A program made the position numbers and the translations under genes. The notes beneath the pieces were generated by a model. That model was not told where the DNA came from, searched no databases, and saw only the letters and a program-made list of their open reading frames with translations. From assembly GCF_014205215.1 (NCBI RefSeq), contig NZ_JACHNC010000001.1, positions 2,299,001-2,363,000 of the forward strand: a stretch of 64,000 nt of DNA. The letters are read 5' to 3'. The stretch's first letter is position 1; each line of letters opens with the position of its first letter. Shown here piece after piece: positions 26,350 through 32,904 of the stretch. Source of the stretch: Actinoplanes lobatus (GTDB lineage Bacteria > Actinomycetota > Actinomycetes > Mycobacteriales > Micromonosporaceae).

Positions 26350-27382
26350 GCTTCTGTTCGTGGCGGTTCTGCTGATCGGCAACGGGCTGTTCGTGGGCGG
26401 TGAGTTCGCGCTGATCGCCTCCCGGCGTACCGCGCTGGAACCGCTCGCCGAGACGTCCAAGGCCGCCCGGTGGGCGTTGTCGGCGATGAACCAGATCCCG
26501 CTGATGATCGCCGGTGCGCAGCTGGGCATCACGATCTGCACGCTGGTCCTCGGCGCGATCGCCGAGCCCACGGTGGCGCATCTGCTGGAGGGCCCGTTCT
26601 CACGCATCGGGCTGCCGGACAACGCGGTGCACCCGATCGCCTTCGTGCTGGCGCTGATGATCGTGACGTTCCTGCACACGGTGGTCGGCGAGATGGTGCC
26701 GAAGAACATCACGCTGGCCGGCCCGGAGCGCTCGGCGCTCATCCTGGGCCCGTTCATGCTCGCCTTCTGCACCGCCACCAAGCCCCTGCTCAACGCGATG
26801 CGCTGGGCGGCCAAGGTGATCCTCCGGATCTGGAGGATCGAGACCACCGACGCGGTGAAGACCGTCTTCACCGCCGAGGAACTCGCCGGCATGGTCACCC
26901 AGGCGCGCAGCGAGGGCCTGCTCGGCTCGGAACAGTACGCCCGGATCCACGCCGCCCTCGGCCTCAACAACCGCACCGCCGGCGACACGCTGCTGCCCTG
27001 GTCCCGGGTGACCACGGTGGCGGACGACGTGTCACCGGCCACCCTGGAGGCGGTGGCCACCCGCAGCGGCCGGTCGCGCTTCCCGGTGGTCCAGCGCGAG
27101 ACCCGGCGGGTGCTGGGCTTCGTTCACATCAAAGACGTTCTCGGGTACGCCGCGACGCAACGCCGGCTGCCCATCCCGTCCGAGGTGATCCGCCCGCTGG
27201 CCGTGGTGCCGCCGGACCGGGGCCTGGCCGACCTGCTGCTCACCATGCGCCGGGACCGGCTGCACATCGTCCTGGTCAGTGACGGGCGGCGGCCGCTCGG
27301 CGTGATCACTCTGGACGACGTGCTGCACGCAGTGATCGGTGAGCCGGCCGGCGCCTCGCACCCTGCGGCCCGGGCGCGATGA
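26342..27382 (+). CDS. CNNM/CBS-domain membrane protein, second copy lacking CorC domain
   Basis: A 346-residue paralogue of the preceding protein. It has the CNNM membrane domain (about 1-175; GNGLFVGGEFALIASRRTAL, VVGEMVPKNITLAGP) and two CBS motifs (about 210-335; WSRVTTVADDVSPAT, LVSDGRRPLGVITLDDVLHA), but ends about 100 residues sooner because the C-terminal CorC/HlyC domain is absent. The start codon is inside the end of the first gene, implying coupled translation. Paired long/short CNNM genes are common in Actinobacteria. Ion specificity unknown. Confidence 0.87.
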   Translation: MTELLFVAVLLIGNGLFVGGEFALIASRRTALEPLAETSKAARWALSAMNQIPLMIAGAQLGITICTLVLGAIAEPTVAHLLEGPFSRIGLPDNAVHPIAFVLALMIVTFLHTVVGEMVPKNITLAGPERSALILGPFMLAFCTATKPLLNAMRWAAKVILRIWRIETTDAVKTVFTAEELAGMVTQARSEGLLGSEQYARIHAALGLNNRTAGDTLLPWSRVTTVADDVSPATLEAVATRSGRSRFPVVQRETRRVLGFVHIKDVLGYAATQRRLPIPSEVIRPLAVVPPDRGLADLLLTMRRDRLHIVLVSDGRRPLGVITLDDVLHAVIGEPAGASHPAARAR

Positions 27383-27432
27383 CCGGCGTCATCCCGGATG
27401 GGTTCTCGGCGGTTCGGTTGACCACGTTCGAG

Positions 27433-27458
27433 GGAACTTCCGGGGAATCGCTTGCGTC
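27433..27458 (+). promoter_or_regulatory. possible ECF sigma factor promoter before LamG-like gene
   Basis: GGAAC (27433-27437) and CGTC (27455-27458) with 17 bp between match the general GGAAC-N15/17-CGTC pattern of extracytoplasmic-function sigma promoters, 40 bp before the start of a secreted protein gene. Both elements are short, so chance occurrence is possible. Confidence 0.35.
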
Positions 27459-27497
27459 ACGGAGTTTCTGTTAGCGATATAAGCGGCAATCCGGACA

Positions 27498-28382
27498 ATG
27501 AACCCCATGCTTCACTCCTGTCGGCGTGCCCTGCCGATCGGCACCCTGTCCGCGGCCCTCGTCCTGGCCTGGGTACTTTCCCTCTCGCAGTACACGCCCT
27601 CGGAAGCCGGCGTGGCCGATACGACACCGACGCCCTCGGGCCCGGCCGCTTCGACCGCCCGGGCGGTGCCGGGCTTCCTCAGCAACGCCGGCGCCTACTC
27701 GGTGCCGGTGGTTCCCGGCCGGATCCGTACCGCCGGTGGGCCGCTCATCGTCCACTACGACTTCGACGACGGCGTCGGCCACCCGATCGCCGACGCCGCC
27801 GGTGGTCATGAGCTACGACCGCTGGGCCAGAACGGCGGGGTGCTCCGCCTCGTACCCCAGGGGTCCGGTCTTGCCGTCGCCTACCCGGACCGATGCACCC
27901 TGCTGAGGGAACGCGAGTGCCCCCGGGCGATCCTGGAGGGGGCGCGCGACGACAGCTTCAATCCCGGGCAGCGTCTCCTGCGCTACGGCGCGTCCATCCT
28001 GATGACCCACGCCGACCTCGCCGACGGCGCCAACGTCCTCCAGAAGGGCTACTCGGTCGGCGGCGTCAGCCAGTACAAGCTCCAGGTCGACCACCGCCAG
28101 GGCCACCCCAGCTGCGTCATCGCCGGCCAGCGGGCCCGGATCTACCGCGCCGAACCGTGGATCGACGTGGCCGACGGGGCCTGGCACGACCTCGAATGCC
28201 GCCGCACCGCCGACCGTCTCTTCATGTTCGTCGACGGCGCGCCCCGGGCCTCCGTCCCCGTGCCGCCCCAGGTGTCGATCGCCAACGCCGAGCCGCTGCG
28301 CATCGGCGGCAAGGGCCCGGGCCAGGGCAACGACCAGTTCGCCGGCGAGATCGACGACGTCTTCGTCCACATCGGCGGCTGA
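27498..28382 (+). CDS. secreted LamG/concanavalin-like domain protein
   Basis: A 294-residue exported protein. The N-terminus is a signal peptide (CRRALPIGTLSAALVLAWVL, cleavage probably near SEAGVA, about residue 38), then a Thr/Pro linker. Residues 80-294 form a jelly-roll LamG/laminin-G-like domain (LIVHYDFDDGVGHPIADAAG, VDVADGAWHDLECRR-type strand, LFMFVDGAPRASVPVP, and the terminal GEIDDVFVHIGG). Such domains bind carbohydrate or protein. Four cysteines (in DRCTLLRERECP, HPSCVIAG, LECRRTA) could form disulfides. It stands alone; a shared terminator separates it from tRNA-Gly. Confidence 0.82.
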   Translation: MNPMLHSCRRALPIGTLSAALVLAWVLSLSQYTPSEAGVADTTPTPSGPAASTARAVPGFLSNAGAYSVPVVPGRIRTAGGPLIVHYDFDDGVGHPIADAAGGHELRPLGQNGGVLRLVPQGSGLAVAYPDRCTLLRERECPRAILEGARDDSFNPGQRLLRYGASILMTHADLADGANVLQKGYSVGGVSQYKLQVDHRQGHPSCVIAGQRARIYRAEPWIDVADGAWHDLECRRTADRLFMFVDGAPRASVPVPPQVSIANAEPLRIGGKGPGQGNDQFAGEIDDVFVHIGG

Positions 28383-28429
28383 GCCGGGACCGGCGGTGTG
28401 GCGTGTCCGGAAGGGACGCCCGGAGAAAC

Positions 28430-28471
28430 ACGGAAGCCCTGGCGGACATCGGTCCAGGCCAGGGCTTCCGT
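28430..28471. terminator. shared terminator between LamG-like gene and tRNA-Gly
   Basis: A perfect 13-bp stem, ACGGAAGCCCTGG (28430-28442) with CCAGGGCTTCCGT (28459-28471), lying 48 bp after the LamG-like gene and 3 bp from the 3' end of the minus-strand tRNA. Confidence 0.85.
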
Positions 28472-28474
28472 AAG

Positions 28475-28548
28475 TGGAGCGGGTGACGGGAATCGAACCC
28501 GCGCTGTCAGCTTGGGAAGCTGATGTTCTGCCATTGAACTACACCCGC
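28475..28548 (-). tRNA. tRNA-Gly (CCC)
   Basis: The minus strand reads GCGGGTG at the acceptor 5' side and CACCCGC at the 3' side, discriminator T, with CCA encoded. The anticodon loop TTCCCAA, flanked by TCAGC/GCTGA, gives anticodon CCC. The T-loop is GTTCGATTC. Length 74 nt with CCA. Confidence 0.96.
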
Positions 28549-28601
28549 AAGCTGCCTCACTGTACCTGATTAACCGTCTCGGTGGCGGCACCGCCCCGCG
28601 A

Positions 28602-29108
28602 TCAGCTGGCAACAGCGAGCGGGCGCCGTAAGCCGCGCGGCGCCCGCCAGGTCTGGGCGTAAGCGGGCACGAACGGGGTGGCGGCCAGCGGGAGCGCGCC
28701 GGCCGGGCCGTGCCGGCGCAGCATGGCGGTGTCGACGGTCAACTCGAAGAGCCGCCAGTCGACGTCGGGCGAGGCGTGCAGGGCGCCGGACAGCCGGGCG
28801 ACCGTGAGCGGGTCACGCACCGGGACGGCGCGGCCGGTCAGGCAGGCCTCGTCGTCGTTGTCCTCCGGTGGATAGGCGTGGAGGGCGTAGCGGCCGTCGC
28901 GCTCGATGTCGCGGCGCTTCGGTGAGTCGACGATGAAGCAGAACAGCCCGTCGTCGGTGAAGACCGGCGAGACCGGGTGCAGGCGAGGGCCGCCGTCGGG
29001 GCGGATGGTCGCCAGGTAGCCCATGCCGGGACCGTACTGCTCGAGCAGCGCGCGGATGCCGTCGGCGAGCGCCGGCTCGGCGGTGGCGAAAGCGGACCAG
29101 GAAGCCAT
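28602..29108 (-). CDS. pyridoxamine 5'-phosphate oxidase family (FMN-binding split barrel) protein
   Basis: A 168-residue protein with the split-barrel fold used to bind FMN or F420 ([40 protein letters not shown], and [20 protein letters not shown]). Members act as oxidases, F420-dependent reductases or haem-binding proteins; the substrate cannot be named. The ATG start is at 29108. A perfect LexA-type palindrome (29121-29136) lies 12-28 bp upstream, in the position of a repressor site for this gene, so SOS control is likely. Divergent from dcd. Confidence 0.85.
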   Translation of the reverse strand: MASWSAFATAEPALADGIRALLEQYGPGMGYLATIRPDGGPRLHPVSPVFTDDGLFCFIVDSPKRRDIERDGRYALHAYPPEDNDDEACLTGRAVPVRDPLTVARLSGALHASPDVDWRLFELTVDTAMLRRHGPAGALPLAATPFVPAYAQTWRAPRGLRRPLAVAS

Positions 29109-29120
29109 GCGGGCATTCTA

Positions 29121-29136
29121 TCGAACATCTGTTCGA
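29121..29136. promoter_or_regulatory. LexA/SOS box
   Basis: TCGAACATCTGTTCGA is a perfect match to the Gram-positive/actinobacterial SOS box TCGAAC-N4-GTTCGA. It lies in the 91-bp divergent interval between the split-barrel oxidase gene (12 bp from its start) and dcd (63 bp from its start). Confidence 0.75.
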
Positions 29137-29158
29137 GTCGGCCACCGAACACGCCGAT

Positions 29159-29190
29159 CCGGGCAGATCGGTATCCGGGCAGGTCGGTAT
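29159..29190 (+). repeat. 16-bp tandem duplication before dcd
   Basis: CCGGGCAGATCGGTAT (29159-29174) is followed directly by CCGGGCAGGTCGGTAT (29175-29190), one mismatch, ending 9 bp before the dcd start. It could be replication slippage or a tandem binding site. Confidence 0.7.
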
Positions 29191-29199
29191 GGTGGCGCA

Positions 29200-29778
29200 A
29201 TGCTCCTTTCCGACCGTGACCTGGTCGCCGAGATCAAGACCGGTGGCCTCTCGCTGGAGCCGTTCGAGCCGACGCTCATGCAGCCGTCCAGCATCGACGT
29301 CCGGCTGGACCGCTTCTTCCGGGTCTTCAACAACCACCTGTACACACACATCGACCCGGCCGAGCAGCAGGACGAGCTCACCGCCGCGGTCGAGGTGGAG
29401 GACGGCCAGCCGTTCGTGCTGCACCCGGGTGAGTTCGTCCTGGCATCGACGCTCGAGGTGGTCACCCTCGGACACGACCTGGCCGCCCGGCTGGAGGGCA
29501 AGAGCAGCCTGGGCCGCCTCGGCCTGCTCACCCACTCCACCGCCGGCTTCATCGACCCGGGGTTCTCCGGCCACGTCACGCTGGAGCTCTCCAATGTGGC
29601 GAACCTGCCGATCAAGCTCTGGCCGGGGATGAAGATCGGCCAGCTCTGCATCTTCCGGCTGTCCAGCCCCGCCGAGCACCCGTACGGGTCGGACGTCTAC
29701 GGCTCCCGCTACCAGGGGCAGCGCGGGCCCACCGCGAGCCGGTCCGCGCAGAACTTCCGGACCTGGCCCACCCGTTAG
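29200..29778 (+). CDS. dcd: dCTP deaminase (probably dUMP-forming)
   Basis: A 192-residue Dcd enzyme converting dCTP to dUTP, and in mycobacterial homologues directly to dUMP, for thymidylate synthesis. Conserved parts are [42 protein letters not shown] (residues about 104-123), the catalytic-glutamate segment HVTLELSN and PGMKIGQLC, ending with KYQGQ-like [19 protein letters not shown] lies before the ATG. A LexA box and a 16-bp tandem repeat lie upstream, so DNA damage may affect expression. The tRNA-Gly/dcd neighbourhood resembles that in mycobacteria. Confidence 0.95.
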   Translation: MLLSDRDLVAEIKTGGLSLEPFEPTLMQPSSIDVRLDRFFRVFNNHLYTHIDPAEQQDELTAAVEVEDGQPFVLHPGEFVLASTLEVVTLGHDLAARLEGKSSLGRLGLLTHSTAGFIDPGFSGHVTLELSNVANLPIKLWPGMKIGQLCIFRLSSPAEHPYGSDVYGSRYQGQRGPTASRSAQNFRTWPTR

Positions 29779-29785
29779 AGGGAAA

Positions 29786-30259
29786 TCAGCGGCGGTGCAC
29801 CCGTAGGCCACCGGCCGAGGCGGCGCTCAGCACCTGCTCGATCTGGCCGGGGCTGAGGCCGGCTGTCGGCACCGGTACGAAACGGGCGCCGCGCAGACTG
29901 AAGAGCAGCTGCCCGGACAACTCGTCGACGGAGCGGAAGGCGCGCCAGGCGTACGCGTGCCGGCTCTCCGGGCTGGAACTGGCGACGCCGCCCTCGGTGA
30001 TCTCGTAGGTGGTCAGCTGTCCGGGCCGGAAGGTCCGGACAGTGCCGTTGAGCAGAACCGCCGGAACCAGCACGGCGAGGCCCGCGCCGACAGCGAGCAG
30101 CACCGGGTCGAGGTCGCCCGTGACGGCCAGCAGCAGCGTGGCGGCCAGCAGGAGCAACCACCCGCCGAGCCGGGCCATCAGCACCGGCCGGCGCAGGCGG
30201 CGCCGGGTGGCGGCCGCGATCAACACCGGATCGGAAACCGCGGTGAACTGAATCTGCAC
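29786..30259 (-). CDS. membrane protein with PH/YcxB-like domain
   Basis: A 157-residue protein with two adjacent transmembrane helices (about 25-70; LGGWLLLLAATLLLAVTG, LLAVGAGLAVLVPAVLLNG) flanked by a short N-terminal strand and a C-terminal soluble domain (YEITEGGVASSSPESRHAYA, WRAFRSVDELSGQLLFSLRG) similar to the YcxB/PH-like fold. Function is unknown; such domains occur in bacterial membrane scaffolds. Convergent with dcd (7 bp gap). Confidence 0.75.
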   Translation of the reverse strand: MQIQFTAVSDPVLIAAATRRRLRRPVLMARLGGWLLLLAATLLLAVTGDLDPVLLAVGAGLAVLVPAVLLNGTVRTFRPGQLTTYEITEGGVASSSPESRHAYAWRAFRSVDELSGQLLFSLRGARFVPVPTAGLSPGQIEQVLSAASAGGLRVHRR

Positions 30260-30353
30260 CCCTGAAAGGTACTTTTCGTCGGGTGGGGCCGGTATTGCCC
30301 GGTCGGCTGCCTCGATCGGGCCGTCGGTCCTCGGCTGGACCTACGATGGCGGC

Positions 30354-30647
30354 GTGTATCTCATGATTTCGACGTACCTGAAGCCGCTCGCCGAGGTGGA
30401 CGAGGCCCGCGCCGACCACCTGGCCTTCGTCACCGAGCTGGAGGAGGGCGGCTACTCGGTCACCGCCGGCCGGCTCGACCCGCCGACCGGTGGCGTCATC
30501 CTGCTGGACGTGGACACCGAGGCCGAGGCCCACGAGCTGCTCGCCAAGGACCCGTACGTGCAGCGTGGCCTGGCCTCCTACACCGCCACCGGCTGGCACC
30601 CGGCCCGTGGCGCCCTCGCCGGTTACCAGCGCGTGCGCAAGAGCTGA
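30354..30647 (+). CDS. YciI family protein
   Basis: A 97-residue YCII-domain protein, a ferredoxin-like alpha/beta fold with a conserved His and Asp (ADHLAFVTELEEGGYSVTAG, residues 22-41; PYVQRGLASYTATGWHPARG, 67-86). Some members are dehydrochlorinase-like enzymes or muconolactone isomerase-like; most are uncharacterised. The start is a GTG at 30354; the ATG three codons later is an alternative. Single gene, convergent with the phosphoribosyltransferase gene. Confidence 0.85.
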   Translation: MYLMISTYLKPLAEVDEARADHLAFVTELEEGGYSVTAGRLDPPTGGVILLDVDTEAEAHELLAKDPYVQRGLASYTATGWHPARGALAGYQRVRKS

Positions 30648-30649
30648 CC

Positions 30650-30665
30650 GGACGGGTGCCCGTCC
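30650..30665. terminator. small hairpin between convergent genes
   Basis: GGACGGG (30650-30656) and CCCGTCC (30659-30665) form a short stem with a very tight loop, immediately after the YciI stop and before the end of the opposite gene. Confidence 0.45.
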
Positions 30666-30680
30666 ATCGTGGTGGACCGC

Positions 30681-31223
30681 CTACGGGTCGAGATCCGTTC
30701 CGGTCAGGAGGCTCCGGATGCCCAGCTCGGCGCTGACCACGGGCGGGCACTCGTCGACGATCACCGCGGTTCCCACGTAGGCCGCGCCGAGCAGGCCCCG
30801 CAGGCCCCGGGCCTGGGCGCCGGTGGCCGCCCAGTCGTCGACGACCAGCGCGCGGTCGGCGTCGCCGACCAGGTTCTGCCGGATGCCCAGGCGCTGTGCC
30901 TCGCCACGATGGTCGGCCGGGATGTCGGCCCAGATCATCGGCTCGGCGATGGCCCGGCGCGCGCCGGCCCGGTACGCCTCGACGAAACCCACCCCCAGCG
31001 CCCGCGCCACCAGCGGGCCGACCATGAATCCGGTGACCTCGGGTGACACCACCACCGTGGGGCGCTCCGCCGGGAAGAGGCCGGCGAGAGCCGGTCCGAG
31101 CCCGTTCAGGATCCGCGGGTCACGCCACCAGCCGGAGCGATCGCTGACCATGTAGTCGGTGCCGGGGCCGAGGTCGGTCCAGCGGAACGTGGAGCGCAGG
31201 AGATCACGGAGATCATCGGTCAC
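30681..31223 (-). CDS. phosphoribosyltransferase family protein
   Basis: A 180-residue type I PRTase-fold protein. The PRPP-binding signature is ALVVDDWAATGAQARGL (about 126-142), where the two acidic residues and the Thr-Gly loop are intact; the strand VVVSPEVTGFMVGPLVARAL supplies the preceding loop. Length and layout resemble adenine or orotate phosphoribosyltransferase-like salvage enzymes, but the hood region does not reveal the base. Start ATG or GTG at 31223 near the divergent SpoIIE-type phosphatase. Confidence 0.82.
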   Translation of the reverse strand: MTDDLRDLLRSTFRWTDLGPGTDYMVSDRSGWWRDPRILNGLGPALAGLFPAERPTVVVSPEVTGFMVGPLVARALGVGFVEAYRAGARRAIAEPMIWADIPADHRGEAQRLGIRQNLVGDADRALVVDDWAATGAQARGLRGLLGAAYVGTAVIVDECPPVVSAELGIRSLLTGTDLDP

Positions 31224-31321
31224 GCGGACATCCTGTCACCGGCTGTCGCCCTTCTTGGACCGACCGAATGACGCCGAACCCGACGGTGGGCCAGAACCTG
31301 TTCAGCCTACGGGTCAAGTTG

Positions 31322-31348
31322 ATGCCCGACGTGTGGTCGATCGGGCAT
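31322..31348 (+). other. hairpin covering first start codon of phosphatase gene
   Basis: ATGCCCGA (31322-31329) can pair with TCGGGCAT (31341-31348), the last two bases being the AT of the ATG at 31347. Such a stem would hinder initiation there and may point to the ATG at 31365 as the working start, or to translational control. Confidence 0.4.
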
Positions 31349-32480
31349 GCTGTTCCGCGGAACCATGCATACTTTTCTGCCGGGCCGACGCCCGCTGAGC
31401 CCAGGGAACCGCGCCGGACTCGGCGCGGCCCTCGTGCTGCTCGCCGTCGTGTCCGCCGTGGAGGTCGCCGACGGCCCACAAGAGGTGAATTTCGTCGGCT
31501 TGCTGGCGATGGTTCCGTTCGTGGCCGCGGTCTTCGCCGTCTGGCAGGTGGTGCTCGGCGCCGGACTGCTGGCCACCGCGGTCGGCGCGGTCTTCGTGGG
31601 CGTGGGCGGCGGGCAGATCGGGATGGCCGGTCTGGTCAATCTGACGGGCATCATGCTGGCGACCGGTGTGGCTGCCGCCGGAGCCACCATCCGGCAACGG
31701 CAGTCCGAGCAGATCACCGAGCTGCTACGGCTCGCCGCGGTGGCCCAGCAGGCGGTGCTGCGGCCGATCGGGCCGCAGGTGGGCGCCCTGGCGGTGGCAG
31801 GCCGGTACATCTCGGCGACCGCGGCGGCGGACATCGGTGGAGACCTCTACGAGGCCCTCAACACGCCGTACGGGGTCCGGATCATCATCGGTGACGTGCG
31901 CGGCAAGGGCCTGGACGCGGTCCGGCTGGCGAGCATCGTGCTGGGGTCGTACCGGCACGTGGCGTACGAGCGTGCCGATCTGAAGCTGATCGTGGAGGAC
32001 CTGGACCGCGCCGTGGCCCGTAGTGTCGGCGACGAGGACTTCGTGACCGCCGCGCTGGTCGAGGAGCGCGGCGGCACGCTGACCATCGTCAACTGTGGAC
32101 ATCCCGCGCCGCTGCTGCTGCGCCGGGGTCAGGTCATTCCGCTGGAGCCGCCGGCGCCGGCCCCGCCGCTCGGCTTCATGCCCGAGGTCAAGCCCCGGGT
32201 GGAGCGCCTGGAGCCGGGTGACCGGTTGCTGCTGTTCACCGACGGTCTCGGCGAGGCGCGCCGGGAGGGCGAGTTCTTCCCGACCGCCGACCGTGCGTGG
32301 CGACTGCTCGGCCACGGCACGGTCGGCGACGGGCTGGCATCGCTCGAGACCGCACTGGTCGACTGGGTCTACGGCCGTCTCGAGGACGACATCGCCCTGG
32401 TCCTGCTGGAGTACGCCGGTCCGGACGGCGGCGCTGCCGTCTCGGTGCCGAGCTGGGAAGTCGGAGCCGCGGGCAGCTGA
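31347..32480 (+). CDS. SpoIIE-type PP2C phosphatase with membrane sensor
   Basis: A 377-residue protein: about four transmembrane helices (residues 20-120; GLGAALVLLAVVSAVEVADG, FVAAVFAVWQVVLGAGLLAT, LVNLTGIMLATGVAAAGATI) and a cytoplasmic PPM/SpoIIE domain (about 150-355) with DIGGDLYEAL, IIIGDVRGKGLDAVRLAS, IVNCGHPAPLL and LLLFTDGLGEARREGEFFP. The metal-binding aspartates (GGD, GDV, TDG) are present. Such phosphatases act on anti-anti-sigma factors (STAS proteins) to release sigma factors, or similar targets. No STAS or anti-sigma gene is adjacent. The start may be ATG 31347 or 31365. Confidence 0.87.
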   Translation: MLFRGTMHTFLPGRRPLSPGNRAGLGAALVLLAVVSAVEVADGPQEVNFVGLLAMVPFVAAVFAVWQVVLGAGLLATAVGAVFVGVGGGQIGMAGLVNLTGIMLATGVAAAGATIRQRQSEQITELLRLAAVAQQAVLRPIGPQVGALAVAGRYISATAAADIGGDLYEALNTPYGVRIIIGDVRGKGLDAVRLASIVLGSYRHVAYERADLKLIVEDLDRAVARSVGDEDFVTAALVEERGGTLTIVNCGHPAPLLLRRGQVIPLEPPAPAPPLGFMPEVKPRVERLEPGDRLLLFTDGLGEARREGEFFPTADRAWRLLGHGTVGDGLASLETALVDWVYGRLEDDIALVLLEYAGPDGGAAVSVPSWEVGAAGS

Positions 32481-32481
32481 C

Positions 32482-32637
32482 TCAGGCCGCGTCTTTCTCG
32501 GGTTCGACCGGTGCGGCCGGTGAGGTCGGGGCCGGAGCGGGCGGAAGCTGGTCGGGTTGACGATGCCGGCCGATGTAGTTGCGCGGTTGGTTCGCTTGGC
32601 GCGGCTCCGGAATCAGGCTCTTGATCGTGGCGAACAT
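32482..32637 (-). CDS. small hypothetical protein (51 residues)
   Basis: A 51-residue protein starting MFATIKSLIPEPRQANQPRN at ATG 32637, with GGGGGA 5 bp upstream. The N-terminal half is basic; the C-terminal half is Pro/Ala-rich and acidic. No known domain. The ribosome-binding site and distinctive composition support coding; the longer frame reaching 32721 has no such support. It is convergent with the SpoIIE-type gene, one base between stops. Similar short proteins occur in related genomes as far as I recall; role unknown. Confidence 0.6.
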   Translation of the reverse strand: MFATIKSLIPEPRQANQPRNYIGRHRQPDQLPPAPAPTSPAAPVEPEKDAA

Positions 32638-32827
32638 GGCGTCCCCCTGTTCGTGGCTGTCTATCCGGTGAAACGAACCATTCGGGTCCTCGATACGTGA
32701 TCCGAGCGTCGAAGTAGGCAAATGGCCGAACGGCTGTCCCGCGATCCACCTGATCGGAGACGTTTGGCCCGCGAACCGACGGACAGGCGGCTCTTACCGG
32801 TCGGCACATCCGAAGAACGCTCCCGGC

Positions 32828-32876
32828 TTGTCGCAAGCTACCGATGAGTAATACAGTGTGGTTACTGACGGGTAAC
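32828..32876 (+). promoter_or_regulatory. fadE promoter with GTTAC-N6-GTAAC operator-like motif
   Basis: TTGTCG (32828-32833) and TACAGT (32852-32857), spacing 18, suggest a start near 32864. The inverted repeat GTTACTGACGGGTAAC (32861-32876) covers that start point. The same motif with small changes occurs at the etfD promoter (22687-22702). A TetR-type fatty-acid regulator is a reasonable guess; I cannot name it. Confidence 0.6.
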
Positions 32877-32904
32877 TCGCGTCCGGAGAGCGGGGCCAAG
32901 CACC

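Noticed and set aside
32631..32656. CGAAC ... GTTCG pair near the 51-residue gene, considered as a LexA box
   Set aside because: The half-sites are 12 bp or more apart, not 4, and one overlaps the start codon.
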